Below, piece by piece: positions 23,800 to 37,000 of a DNA stretch of 64,000 nucleotides. Origin of the DNA: Amphiura filiformis. Taxonomy: Eukaryota; Echinodermata; Ophiuroidea; Amphilepidida; Amphiuridae. The stretch is taken from NCBI RefSeq assembly GCF_039555335.1, contig NC_092637.1, positions 41,370,990 through 41,434,989 of the forward strand. The letters run 5' to 3'. A program made the position numbers and the translations under genes. Under the pieces are notes generated by a model. That model was not told the origin of the DNA. It made no database searches and saw only the letters and a list, made by a program, of their open reading frames with translations. The first letter of the stretch is position 1; every line of letters begins with the position of its first letter.

Positions 23800-23944
23800 G
23801 GTCTTGTTCTCAGCCGGTTTGTGCTCCTTCGTTTTGTAACCGAGATGAACACCTGTTTGAACGCACGTACCGCGGGTTGCGCGTTCAAACAGGTGTTCAT
23901 CTCGGTTACAAAACAAGAAGCACAAACCGGCTGAGATCAAGACC
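23800..23944. repeat. 145-bp near-perfect palindrome
   Basis: Arms of about 65 bases (ggtcttgttctcagccggtt... / inverse ending ctgagatcaagacc) surround a short GC-rich centre (cgtaccgcgggttg). The only visible differences are single bases near the outer part of the arms. It is non-coding in both directions. Confidence 0.88.
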
Positions 23945-24068
23945 ATTTTTACAAACTGATAATAATTTGAAACACTTATGCCAAGAACATGATTTTGAGA
24001 AATTTATTGATAACCAGTTTTTAATCCAATATTAGCTCAATGCACAGTTGAAAGAGTGCTCAATATTT

Positions 24069-24185
24069 AGATAGATCGAACAAACATTGGTATCAACACA
24101 TATGGGTTGTTGGTACCCTGGGTTTCACGTAAAACCCAGAGCAATAACCCATATGTGTAGATACTAATGAATAAATGTTTAAATA
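24069..24185. repeat. imperfect palindrome centred on gggttttacgtgaaaccc-type core
   Basis: The left words agatcgaacaaacattggtat and cacatatgggtt are mirrored by aacccatatgtg, agatactaatgaa and aatgtttaaatattg, around ccctgggtttcacgtaaaac. It is a foldback remnant. Confidence 0.65.
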
Positions 24186-24189
24186 TTGC

Positions 24190-26040
24190 TAAATATTTCT
24201 TTGTGCAAGTTACATAGATCATCAAAATATGTACAATTAGATGTTTTAATTAATCAAATAAAAACATACCTATTGTAAACCGTAATATTTGTTTGTAAAT
24301 ATAAAGTGAAATAAACGTATTTCTTTCGTTGACTTCTGGTTCATCACAGCAACATGTGTCATGATGTTTCATTTTCTCTATTGTAGCGTAGTGTCTGCAA
24401 ATTAATTAATAAGAGTTACCTAAACCATGGCACTTAAGTCATGTTAAATACCAGCTGTTACTGTGTTTTGACGCAACATTCACCAGTCCCAAATGAGCAG
24501 TATAAAACATTTTAATAACAATAGAGAGATTGCGAAATTTACGTGAAACGTGATACGGGAACGCCAACGGCAAACTACATTAGTCAAAAATAGGTTCGTG
24601 TGCCCTCTAGAGGGTGAAATCTATTGTGACTTGGTAAATTGTGGAATTACCGTAAGGCGATTACGTTGCGGTTGGTAGCAAAAAATGACGTTCCACAATG
24701 ACAATGCAGAAAAATGTTGTGTTTGCCTTGTTATAAAGCGAATCAAAGTATCCTAATAGAGCAAGAAGAGTCCGACATGTAATAAAATCTATTTTGGGGG
24801 TTATATTACAATTTGACCTAGTATAGACCAGAAGAAGTGAATAAATTTCGATTTTTTTTTCCGACGCGGATTCGAACGGGAAGATTACCTATTCATTTGT
24901 GTGTGGAAAATGCCGTCCAAAAATCATCTTGCGAAGAGGCGTTTTAGGCAAGATCGAGTCGTGTTACGGCAAATTTGCCGTTGAATTTTATTTTTGGACG
25001 GGGGACAGACGTTCATGCAACGTCATTTTTCGCCTTACCTTTTCATTGTTTTAAACATGTTAAACAGCTGTCAAAGTGTTTTGCTTATGGGATTGAGATT
25101 TGGCTATAGCCGGAGCCCATAGGGTAAGCACAGATTTGAGGTCAAAGGTCATTAAGGGTGTAATTCCAGTACATAACAAAGAGCTCCAAAATGCTTCTTT
25201 TCCTGCAGATTACATGGTATACAGAGGTGCGACTGACACATAAGCATTGACATTAGCTGGTGTCTATATTGTAACAGATTTTGAGTTCAAGATCATGTAG
25301 GGGTCAAACATAGCTTATTACTGAAAACAACTTTGAAATTCCCTTTTGCTGCATATTAAGTGCTGTGATTATCAGAACAACGGCATCATGTGCATAGGGC
25401 TACGGTTGGCTTAAACACGGGGAGGGGTCTGTTTTGGGGGAATTTTCTAAAAGTTTATCCAATTTGAATGAAATTAGTATTATGTGGTGTTGATATGATT
25501 CAAAACACGATGGAGGTCATTTTAAGGTCATCAGAGGTCAAGTCAAGATCAAATTGTTTTTATTATATTGTCATTAAACTTAGTGCCTATATTTTTTTCA
25601 CAAAAAGACAATTTTGACCAAAGCCATTTCAAGGTCAACAGAGGTCATTTCAAGGTCACGACTGGACTTCGCGGTCTTACAAGACCGCAACATATCTATC
25701 TCTATGTCTTTCTTTTCGATCCTTGTTCCGGGCGAATTCGTTGTGACGACGAGTCATAATCGATGCATGATGCACGAAGCAGTAAGCGAGCATGAAAAAG
25801 AGCAATGATGAACAGAAGAAAAAGATTCACCCGTTCACTCAATCATGAACATATAGAACTGGAGCACGCAATATATCATGTCTAGAGTTGAAAATGATAT
25901 AAGAATAATAATAGTAGTAAATCAATAATAAATATGAAGTATAAATAAATTAAATTAAAGTAATAAAAGTATTTAATGGATGATATTTATAGATAGAAGA
26001 AAAATATAATTGAACAAAGTGCAAATAAATTAATTGATCA
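24190..26040. other. intergenic, with dispersed AGGTCA-rich repeat words
   Basis: No exon was found. 25080-25690 is rich in aggtca/aaggtca half-sites and includes one perfect aggtcaaaggtca at 25139-25151. The words gctgcatattaa-tg-tgtgattatcagaa near 25350 recur inverted near 48895-48935. gactggacttcgcggtctta at 25661-25680 resembles the repeat at 48300-48660. Confidence 0.45.
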
Positions 26041-26330
26041 ATGGATTTTTCGCTCACCTGGAACGTTTTCATTAGTCCGACTAGCGTCTTCAGCAGATGG
26101 TGATGATGTGTTGATATCTTGTCTACAATCGGGATATCTCTCACTGATGACGTCATATGATTGACAAAATGACGTCATAGGATGTTACGATGTAGCGCCC
26201 CCCCACCCCAAGGGCATCAGCAAGTTACCCCAAATATGATATATTTCTAGTCTTTGGTCACGATTTAGTCTTGGTTTTTGAGTCCTTATTTGTATGGCTT
26301 CAAGAACTCTCCGGGAAAATTATTTTTGCT
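26041..26330 (-). mobile_element. inverted 3' end fragment of the Penelope-like element
   Basis: Read on the - strand this is the last ~35 codons of the PLE ORF (worn: VLEAIQIRTQ, PRLNRDQ) followed by its 3' terminal sequence. That sequence contains two TGACGTCA palindromes and ends at the ctgaagacgctagtcggact hairpin. It matches 28620-28870 closely. An inverted partial copy placed just before the direct 5' pseudo-LTR is a known arrangement of Penelope-like elements. Confidence 0.85.
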
Positions 26331-28950
26331 GAAGACGTTAGTCGGACTAGTAAAAACGTGAGGTGAGCGAAAAATAGTGTAGTGTTGAAGTTAAAACTTT
26401 AATTCATTTTATCTACCACTACTTATGAATGTCCACTCGTATATTTTGCACGAAATTGGCAGTCATTGCCTTCGTCTACTACGAGAACTTGAGAAAACAT
26501 CACTCAAATTAACGCGATTTAGAAATCATCTGAGTTTTAATCTGACTTGTATTAATAGCCACGTAACACCTACATATCTACGTTTACCATCATCTGTAGT
26601 GAAAGGATATCGTGCAGATAATATCATTAAGCGGGCACAAAGATCATTACTTAACGAGCGTATTCGTCAGACCAACTTTACATTGTATATTTTGAAGGAA
26701 AAACATCGTATTGTTGAAGGTAAACTTCGCGGGGAATTACCGGAAGTAGCGTGGAGGAAAGTGACCGAGTTCATCAATCAGGTCGAAGGTCGCGAACATG
26801 AGGAGGTGAAAACGCGTCAAATTCGGAAGCATAAACATTTGGTATCGGATCCCGGAGAAGGAAAAAGCTGATATTTCGGCTAGAAAGTGTGATAAATCGG
26901 ATGGTGGTGCTCGCGATAAGTGGGTAGTGAATTTGTCCTCGCGGTCTCTGACTGAAGCGGAAGTTTCGCTGTTGCAACGTGGACTGAATTACTCTGTAAG
27001 TAGCAATAAATTCCCAGTTAAAGACATCATGGCTTCTACTGAAACAGAGTGTACGGATATACCCGGTGATAAAGCAGCCGAACTTCGTGGTCGTGTAGTT
27101 AATGCAATCAAGACTACTAAACCCCCGACTAGTAACATCACAAAAGACGAAAGACTTGCTCTAGATAAGCTTAAAAAGGACACTGCTATTATTATTGTGC
27201 CTGTTGACAAAGGCAGGGCCACTTGTGTTAATGATGCAACAGTGTATGAGGAGAAAGCTAACGCTCTTCTGCAAGATGAGAATGTTTATGAAAAGCTAAA
27301 GAAAGATCTTACACAGAAATATCAAACCAAACTCATCAAATTATTGAAAGATCTCAAGGAGAAAGGTGCCATTGACTCTAGAACTTATTGGAAGTTGTAT
27401 CCCACCGTGTGTGATGTACCGAAATTTTATGGTTTAATTAAAATCCAGAATGCCGGTGCTGATCACCATATTACCAACACTCAATCGTTTGTGGAAAATA
27501 TTCGCGATTTGAAGTTGGAATCGGATGAATCACTTGTATCATTTGATGTGTCAGCGCTTTTCACTTCCATCCCTGTTGACAAGACACTTGAAGTCGTCGG
27601 TGAACTTTTAAGGAATGATACCAGCTGGAAGAAAGTTGAGGCTGAAAATCTTGAGCCTGAGCAAGTGCTTGACTGTCTGAGCTTTTGTCTTGACAGCTCG
27701 TATTGCGTGTTTCGTGAGACCTTTATCTTCAGCGCTATGGATGTGCCATGGGAAGTTCTTGCAGTCCGCTTTCCGCTGATGAGTATATGGAATATTTCGA
27801 AAGTCAGGCATTAACATCTGCCCCCCCACCGCCGCGTGTTTGGAAAAGATGTGTGGATGATACCTTCGTGGTCATAAAAACTGTGCATATCGAGGAATTT
27901 ACCGATCATATCAATAACATTGATCCTAACATCAAATTTACGCGTGAGGAAGAAGAAAACGGTAAACTTCCTTTCCTTGACACTTGTTTGTCGCCAGCCA
28001 GACGGAACTCTTAAAGTCAAGGTTTATAGAAAATCTACCCACACAGAACAATATCTGAACTTTTCCTCTCATCATCCACTTGAGCACAAGCTCAGTGTTG
28101 TTAGAACGCTACTCCACCGTGCGGAAACCGTCGTCACAGACCCGGCAGATAAAGCAGAGTAAATAGCTCATGTGAAGAACGCGTTAAAGAACTGCGGCTA
28201 CCAAGACTGGACTTTCTTTCGTGGTCAGCCCAAAGAAAAAGACAGTTCTTCTCAGAACCGAGACACAGAAACAGCTAACAAAGGATTTGTCACCCTACCA
28301 TACATAGAAGGTCTCTCAGAGAAGCTACGCAGAGCGTTCAGGACTGCGGGAGTTTCAACTACCTTCAAATCCCAAAATACACTGAGGAGTGCGCTTGTAG
28401 CCCCTAAAGACAAGGCAGAACCTGTTAAACAATCTGGGATTGTGTATCAACTTGACTGTGCTGATTGTGCCAGGAAGCTTGAGAAAAGGCTTAGTGAACA
28501 CAAGTCCACTGCTGGCAGCTCTAAATCAGCGGTTAGAGACCATGTAGTGAGATCTAAAGGTCACCAGATTGATTGGGAAAACGTCAAGGTGCTTGAACGG
28601 GAGCAAAAAGAATTTTCCCGGAGAGTTCTTGAAGCCATACAAACAAGGACTCAAAACCCAAGACTAAATCGTGACCAAGGACTAGAAATAGATCCTATTT
28701 GGGATAACTAGCTGATGCCCGGGGGGGGCGCTAAATCGTAACATCCTATGACGTCATTCTGTCAATCATATGACGTCATCAGTGAGAGATATCCCCATTG
28801 TAGACAAGATATCAATACAGCATCACCATCTGCTGAAGACGCTAGTCGGACTAGTGAAAACGTCCCAGGTGAGCGACAAATAGTGTAGTGTTGAAGTTAA
28901 AACTTTAATTCATTTTATCTACCACTACGTATGAATATCCACTCGTAGGT
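26331..28950 (+). mobile_element. Penelope-like retroelement with pseudo-LTRs, inactive
   Basis: Direct repeats bound the unit: gctgaagacgttagtcggac...atgaatgtccactcgt at 26331-26440, and the matching gctgaagacgctagtcggac...atgaatatccactcgt at 28832-28950. Between them one broken ORF encodes a PLE protein. Its N-terminal region includes LTRFRNHLSFNLTC and RAQRSLLNERIRQTN. An RT domain and a C-terminal GIY-YIG nuclease region follow. As in other PLEs, the ORF start lies inside the left pseudo-LTR. Frameshifts and two internal deletions (see the ORF entry) show it cannot be active. A further scrap of the terminal repeat (tagtgttgaagttaaaactt) is at about 29110-29137. Confidence 0.92.
26425..28711 (+). 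pseudogene. PLE ORF: reverse transcriptase and GIY-YIG endonuclease, frameshifted
   Basis: The pieces in order are 26425-26871 (N-terminal region), 26873-27814 (RT fingers and palm), 27748-28020 and 27990-28162 (palm and thumb), and 28170-28711 (linker and nuclease). RT motif A is LVSFDVSALFTSIPV. The frame shifts near 27740, before AMGSSCSP, and motif C is CVDDTFVVIK where YVDD is usual. Between GLIKIQNAG and HHITNTQSFVENI about 35 family residues (the PLRPIVS region) are missing in frame. In the nuclease, GIVYQLDCADCARKLEKRL lacks the YIGET-type segment that normally follows the C-x2-C, so the active tyrosine pair is incomplete. The product would be a retrotransposition protein, but this copy is non-functional. 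Confidence 0.9.
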
Positions 28951-29159
28951 TTAAGAAAGCGGTACACTATGACGTAGGCTATGTATTATCAATAACATTT
29001 GAAGGTTTATGTTTTATTATATTGCGTGTTCATAAAGAGTAGTAGAGTATTATATATACTTAGTAAATTGACTGTCTGTCAACCTGCTACATATATTATA
29101 TAAAATAATGTAGTGTTGAAGTTAAAACTTTAATTCAGTCTTAAACCTAATTGTTGCAT

Positions 29160-29300
29160 GTAGAAATTAGGAATCGTTCTTCATGTTATTACTACCTTAC
29201 TGAATGGGACCAAGCTTAAAATGGATGAAAAGCCACACAGGACAGATTTTTTAAACTTTGGCCCCGTTTTACATTTTGAAACGTTTTTTGGCAGATACGC
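29160..29300 (+). repeat. dispersed repeat shared with 60950-61080
   Basis: The words gaaaagccacacagg-cagattttt-taaactttg-cccc-ttttac-ttttg-aacgtttt and the preceding tcttcatgtt...gggaccaag appear in the same order at 60965-61075. No coding or termini are recognised. Confidence 0.65.
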
Positions 29301-29929
29301 TATGCCGATGATGCCAATCGAATATGCAGCAGTAGAGCGGAACTGCTGACCCTTTTGAAGGGTTAGTCACATAGTGGCGTATTGTAAAGAAAAATGTAAA
29401 GTGCATTTCGGAATAAACGAGTTTGAAAAAATGGCGATTTGTAACAAGTGTTCAAAGCATCTTATTGTCCAATATTTAACAATTAGTGTGTTTTAGCGGG
29501 TTCGCCGTCGGACAAGTTTAGAACTGTAAAGCTTACGTCAGGGGTAGCTTTGACTTCTTCAAGATAAAGTTCCTATGAATGAGACACGTGGGTTGCCCCT
29601 TGCCCTACTGATGACTCTGGAAAGAGCCGTTCACTGAAGACTGACACTTGTCATCAAAGAACAAGCAGATTCCGACTATCTGCTATTTTTTAAAGGTTGT
29701 GCATTTGTCTACAGAAAACAAGCAGACTTCGCATAGCTGCTAATTTTAAAGGTTTGGTGACTCTGAAAAGAGCCGTTCACTGCTCTCTAGACTCATCATA
29801 TAAACAAATCTTTAATATTAAGAAGAATATTGCAGTTTATTAGTTAAAATGGTAAACTGGAAAAAGTATAATAAGGCTGGGATCCTTTCAGCGGATACAA
29901 ACATATGCGCACGTAATATATTGTGTCAA

Positions 29930-30343
29930 CACGGCCGTATTGGCACGGTAGATGCCGTGTTGGGATGGATATTCAGTATTACAGCATACGTATTGTCACG
30001 GTGTATCCCATTGTTAAAATACCACGTACTTTAGTACAGTTATAGCGCCCTATGTATGCAGTGATGAAATATTTGAAGTAATATGCGGTAAAAAAATATT
30101 TTTTTAAATTAACCTTAATGTTAAAACCTTGAAATAAAACTTCTAGAAATATTAGTTTTTTATATTCCATAGTGTTATATTACCTCAAATATTTCTTCAC
30201 TACATTGAAAAATACGTATTTAAGCGAATTATACCCAACAGAGGGCGCTATTTCTGTACTTAAGTACGTGGTATTTTGACAACGGGATACACCGTGACCA
30301 TACGTCAGGTATCCACGGTATCGTGGTACCGGCGTTCCCAGAA
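29930..30343. mobile_element. ~410-bp foldback element
   Basis: The left arm (cacggtgtatcccattgtta, aaataccacgtactt, tagcgccct at 29998-30055) is mirrored at 30240-30300 (agggcgcta, aagtacgtggtatttt, acaacgggatacaccgtg). The outer segments (cgtattggcacggtagatgcc / ggtatccacggtatcgtgg) match more loosely. It is non-coding. Confidence 0.75.
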
Positions 30344-31287
30344 AAAAAAAATCATAGTCGCAGAAAAAAACAAAAACAAAAACAAAACAAGACTGTAAAA
30401 ATATTTTTAATATCCTAATCATTTAATACCATTTTCCGTGTGAAAACCACGTCTTATAAAATATATTTCTGCGAACTTTGAGAGCTTTTGAGGACAGCTC
30501 ATAGCTGATCAAAAAAATTGAACGCGAGGAATATTTGTAAACAAAATATGAAAATAAACAGACGCCTTTTAATTTGTTGATTTTACATTTTGTATGACTC
30601 GATCCACTGTAGTCTCTAACGCTGCTGCGTCAACAAGAGCTCCAGACCAGACGACACCGCTTTGATCCAAGAAAGTAAATACGGTAGAGTCTAACTGTCA
30701 TCATGTTTTTCAAGGGTTCATACCACTAAATCCGCTATATAGTCTCAACTTTGCATATAAATTGTGCTGCAAAATCGGTACAATATTATCCATTTTAGTG
30801 TTGAAAATTATGTTTGCTGGAACTTGTGAATGTGATCTCTACAAATTTGAAATGAAAACATGACAAAATTGAGTGATACTTACGATTATGTGCGCATGAA
30901 CAAACGAGGTCAAAACATGGTTGGCAGTCGCATGCCACACGAGAAAATCGGGCCTTTTTATATGGCGCTTATTTTCTCAAAAAGTAGACCTAAACTCCGT
31001 AAATAAATTCATCAGGATTATCCATAATTCATAATTCGCAAATGTTCTCGTGTACAAATCCAAAAGTGTTTCGGTGTAAAGATCTTAAACATACATCAAT
31101 GACGTTTTGTACTACACCGTATAGTACTTTCTCAAATTGACTGATTTTTTTTTTCTTATTTGAATTTTCAGATGTTTGGTATAAATTTTTGCAACCTGCT
31201 TGTAATTCGTAGTTTCGTACAACGGCCGGCCCCTGCCTGGACCCCCGCTGGGGCTTCGGCCCCGGACCCCACCCGTTCTTACTCGCG

Positions 31288-31672
31288 CTCCTGCTCCGTG
31301 CTGGCAGAAAATATTCCAAACAGCACTTCACGTTCCCAGAAAGAACATTATTTTCCGCTGCCCTGGGTAAAGGAAATACAACGTCCAATATAATTCAGAT
31401 ATCCACATAATTCAAAAGATGGCACAGGTGAGAGTTGGGGAGGGGGAGAGACAGACAGACTAGAAAGAGAAGAAAGCGAGAGGAGAAGAGGCAGTGGTCC
31501 TTTTTTAAATGCCATAGTAATATGGACCATAATGACACCAAATTTGCGTTCGGACCTGATGTAGGCCTATCCTGCCTATAGTTAAATGCAGGGCAGCGGA
31601 AAATAATTTTCTTTCTGGGAACGTAAAGTGCTGTTTGGAATATTTTCTGTCAGCACGGAGCAGAGACATTCC
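31288..31672. mobile_element. ~385-bp inverted-repeat element
   Basis: The left arm ctccgtgctggcagaaaata...cgttcccagaaagaa...ttttccgctgccctg (31291-31366) is nearly the exact inverse of 31592-31670. The unique centre carries GA-rich sequence and no coding. Confidence 0.8.
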
Positions 31673-31978
31673 CGACAAATGGTTCTGGGTTTTACAAAGA
31701 ACTATTTTTAAGTTGTTTAGGTTTAGGTTTTGTAGAGAACCCTTTAAAATGGATCCTTTATAAAGAAACATTTTGAAAGGCTCGGTATATAACCATAACA
31801 GGTTATTAAACCCATAAAATGGTTCTTTGTAGAACAAACAAAGCTGATTATAACCTTTTCGGTTCTTTTTAGAACCATATTCTGGAAAAGGATTCTCTCT
31901 AGTACTACCTGTATTTTCTCTCTTATACTCAAACAAACTACCACACATGAACTATCAGTGATATCATATAAAGAGATA

Positions 31979-32200
31979 CCGTAAAACCCCGTCTACAAGC
32001 ATATAATGGTTTTTTTTATGAAAGCTTAACTAATACTAATTAGGCGTATATATACCAATACAATAGATTAGTCTTACAATAATACTTGTTTTTATATGCT
32101 TGAATCTGTAATTTATTTGTTCAAACTCCATAATGGCGCCTGGAATAATTTAGTTTTCATCAGACGCACTTTATATGCTTGTAGACGGGGTATTGTACGG
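31979..32200 (+). mobile_element. MITE family B, copy 2
   Basis: A 222-bp copy with ends CCGTAAAACCCCGTCTACAA and gtagacggggtattgtacgg, and TA on both sides. The interior matches the 18860 copy partly in the opposite sense, which is expected because the ends are symmetrical. Confidence 0.82.
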
Positions 32201-32766
32201 TATATTGGAAATCAATTCGATGCAAGTTTTTGCTATGCGAGTTTATGACCTTAGCCCTGCCGGGATTGTGACCTTCTTGTTTTTAAAGCCCTGCTAGGTT
32301 TGACACCTTATATCCGACTGCGAAGAAAAGAAATCAAGTTATGCAAGTTCGCAGCTATACGAATATCTGCTTCAGTATCATACGAGGAACTTTCTTATAA
32401 ATACTCATGAAGTAATAATAAATAAAAAGTAAAATAAATAATAATTAATTAAATGGGAACCATACACGCAGAGTGGAACACACAAAAAACATGAGCAAAA
32501 AAATGGGCACGACTCTACGTGTGTAGGACCAGGGTGAAATAGCAACAAAGGAAAATGTATAAACAAGGAGATCGACACACCATAATTTAAGTTATTATTT
32601 AGTTCCCGTATCAATTTTCTTTGTAGTTGAGTTGCCTGATGAAGACATTGTCGAAAGCTAGCAATATCAATAAAGTTACTGCTACGTCCATCATATCACA
32701 TTTCTCCCGTGCATTTATTATTTCAGGTATGACAACCTCAGCGTGTATAAACATCATCAAATTTCT

Positions 32767-33030
<264 letters not shown>

Positions 33031-33164
33031 AATATTCAATTAAACAACATAAAGAGGCAAAGGTACCACATCTGGTATAATGAACTACATAATTGAGTTA
33101 TGTGACCCAGGGCATGTCAGTCCAGACACCACCTAAGTCCAGACAAGTATACAAGTATACAGGA

Positions 33165-34090
33165 GTATGATATATAAGGACAAGGTCACCTACCAGTTGA
33201 CCAGGGTAACGAGTGTGGACCTTTAATGGTAATATTCACTTATTATATGTGTGCATTTATTAATCTAATCATCAATATTACTTATTATTACACCAATACA
33301 AAACATCATGACACTTACATTTCTTACCTTAATGGTAATATTCACTTATGTTTACACCAATACACAACATCTAGATATAAGTGTGCATTTTATTAATTTA
33401 ATATACAATATTCCCTTATTAATATACACCTACACATGCATCAAGAGACTGAAGTACATTTCCTACTTTAATGGCAATATTTGTTGTGGAACTGTTGACC
33501 AAGTAAAATGCCAATACTAAAACTCTGCTTATGTCGGTGAGACAGCTCGTCAGCTTAACACTAGACTCGCTGAACACCGCAGACCCAGTACCACCACCTC
33601 ACATCTGGGACACCATCAGAATGCAGGACATACAGTTGATTGGAGTGGGGTTAAAATCTTCGACAAAGAAAGGGACCTTTCCGGATGGGCGTAAAAGAGT
33701 CTATTCACATCCGGACTTATACACCAATCCGAGAGGCGTTTACTGTATTTGGCCCTCTATTGACGGCAACACAGATGTACCAGAGCGGGAGATTTAATTC
33801 GTAATTCAATACTCATGATTGTGTATTGAATATCACTGCTGTGTATAATTCCCGGGTACAATTATGTATAGCACACAATAAATAATGGATGGAACCCCCG
33901 ACCTCGGGACACCGCAGTTTTACATCTGGGACACCGCAGTAATGGCGAAGTCGGATAGGTGTATACAAGTGACTTGAACCGGGACCAGGGCCGCCATAGA
34001 CTTTCTGGAGCTTACAACTTCCTACTGCGTCAGTGACACGTGACCTACGTCACGGTCTGACGGTCGATGACCAGCAGTGGTAAGCATCTT
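33165..34090 (+). pseudogene. second PLE family, 3' part: GIY-YIG nuclease fragment (copy 1)
   Basis: After several ~70-bp subunits (see the array entry), 33500-33700 encodes AYVGETARQLNTRLAEHR, then TTSHLGHHQNAGHTVDW and SGVKIFDKERDLSGW. This is a PLE-type GIY-YIG nuclease with an intact YVGET-R core. A stop falls where CQYCNPAY is expected. After a ~200-base stretch, the C-terminal words NRDQGRHRLSGAYN follow at 33975-34030. No RT is found upstream, so it is a tail fragment. A closely similar fragment lies about 4.74 kb downstream. Confidence 0.82.
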
Positions 34091-34097
34091 GCACCAG

Positions 34098-37000
34098 TCC
34101 ATCACTGAGTGAACAAGGAATAGTGTTACATTCCGAAAGCTCCCAGGTGCGCAAAATTTAGCTTTGAGTAATTGTTTAACTTTCTGCATCGCAATATTTA
34201 CTTATTTTTACACCAATACGCAACATCAATAGACGAAAGTACAATTCTTACCTTAATGGCAACAATTACTTATTTTTACACCAATACGCAACACTAAGAG
34301 ATAAGTGTACATTTCATGAATTTAATCTACAATATGCACTTATACATAAACATGAGAATTGGATGATTGAAAATACTAGCCAACTAATAGTACACGCGGA
34401 ATTGTCCAAATTCAACCATACTTATTTTAATCTAATTTTTTTTCTAAAATAGCGCTAATATTAAGGTAGCGCTAATGCATATAGATTTTTTTCTAAACTC
34501 TAATATTCGAATATGTGAAAGTCCATGCTCACAAGCCTGAATATTGTGTTTGTTTTATGACCTTTCAAAATGGCGTCAAGCGAAGAAGTTGGCAACAACT
34601 TTTTCTTTATTTTATTTTTATTTTTGACATGCAATGTTGCCAGAAAAAATGTCTAATTATAATGCATAATTTTAATTTGATGAAGCTTAGTACATGGGCA
34701 GTACTCATTAATGTAACAAACCTACGGTTGCGTTTGGCAAATATTCGTTTGCACAATTCATTAGGGACCTAATCATCTTTCTAATTAGTGGCCCTAATAA
34801 AATATGCAAATTGAAACTTACCAAACGCAAGAGTAATTTTGTAGCATATTGTGTGTACTACCCATGTATCATGCCTCTTTGTATCTGAAAACTTTACTTT
34901 ACATAGTTAATTAATTTATAATTAGCAAATTACCTGGCAGCTGGACTTGTCAAAAATATAGAAAATAAAAAAGAAGCTGTTGGCAATTTCTTGGTTTGTC
35001 TTCAGTGTTGTAATCTACAGGCAAGAGTTTTAACATATTTAAATTGAAATAAAATCTATTTTTTTGCATTAACCAATAGGACCACCTTAAACACTGTACA
35101 ACATTTCTTAAAGCACTAATGAGCACTCAATTAAACAACATAAAGAGGCAAAGGTGCATTTTAAAATTTAATCTTCAATATCCACTTATTATAACACCAA
35201 TAAACAACCGATACTTAAGTACATGTCTTACTTTAAAGGCCTACCACCACATCTGGTATAATGAACTACATAATTGAGGTATGTGGCCCAGGGCATGTCC
35301 ATCACTGAGTGAACAAGGAATAGTGTAACATTCCGAAAGCTCCCAGGTGCGCAAAATTTAGCTTTGAGTAATTGTTTAACTTTCTGCATCGCAATATTTA
35401 CTTATTTTTTACACCAATACGCAACATCAATAGACGAAAGTACAATTCTTGCCTTAATGGCAACATTTACTTATTTTTACACCAATACGCAACACTAAGA
35501 GATAAGTGTACATTTCATGAATTTAATCTACAATATGCACTTATACATAAACATGAGAATTGGATGATTCAAAATACTAGCCAAACTAATAGTACACGCG
35601 GAATTGTCAAAATTCAACCATACTTATTTTAATCTAATTTTTTTCTAAAATAGCGCTAATATTAAGGTAGCGCTAATGCATATAGATTTTTTTCTAAACT
35701 CTAATATTCGAATATGTGAAAGTCCATGCTCACAAGCCTGAATATTGTGTTTGTTTTATGACCTTTCAAAATGGCGTCAAGCGAAGAAGTTGGCAACAAC
35801 TTTTTCTTTATTTTATTTTTATTTTGGGCATGCAATGTTGCCAGAAAAATGTCTAATTATAATGCATAATTTTAATTTGATGAAGCTTAGTACATGGGCA
35901 GTACTCATTAATGTAACAAACCTACGGTTGCGTTTGGCAAATATTCGTTTGCACAATTCATTAGGGACCTAATCATCTTTCTAATTAGTGGCCCTAATAA
36001 AATATGCAAATTGAAACTTACCAAACGCAAGAGTAATTTTGTAGCATATTGTGTGTACTACCCATGTATCATGCCTCTTTGTATCTGAAAACTTTACTTT
36101 ACATAGTTAATTAATTTATAATTAGCAAATTACCTGGCAGCTGGACTTGTCAAAATATAGAAAATAAAAAAGAAGCTGTTGGCAATTTCTTGGTTTGTCT
36201 TCAGTGTTGTAATCTACAGGCAAGAGTTTTAACATATTTAAATTGAAATAAAATCTATTTTTTTGCATTAACCAATAGGACCACCTTAAACACTGTACAA
36301 CATTTCTTAAAGCACTAATGAGCACTCAATTAAACAACATAAAGAGGCAAAGGTGCATTTTAAAATTTAATCTTCAATATCCACTTATTATAACACCAAT
36401 AAACAACCGATACTTAAGTACATGTCTTACTTTAAAGGCCTACCACCACATCTGGTATAATGAACTACATAATTGAGGTATGTGGCCCAGGGCATGTCCA
36501 TCACTGAGTGAACAAGGAATAGTGTAACATTCCGAAAGCTCCCAGGTGCGCAAAATTTAGCTTTGAGTAATTGTTTAACTTTCTGCATCGCAATATTTAC
36601 TTATTTTTTACACCAATACGCAACATCAATAGACGAAAGTACAATTCTTGCCTTAATGGCAACATTTACTTATTTTTACACCAATACGCAACACTAAGAG
36701 ATAAGTGTACATTTCATGAATTAAATCTACAATATGCACTTATACATAAACATGAGAATTGGATGATTCAAAATACTAGCCAAACTAATAGTACACGCGG
36801 AATTGTCAAAATTCAACCATACTTATTTTAATCTAATTTTTTTCTAAAATAGCGCTAATATTAAGGTAGCGCTAATGCATATAGATTTTTTTCTAATTTC
36901 TAATATTCGAATATGTGAAAGTCCATGCTCACAAGACTGAATATTTTGTTTGTTTTATGGCCTTTCAAAATGGCGCAAAGCGAAGAAGTTGGCAACAACT

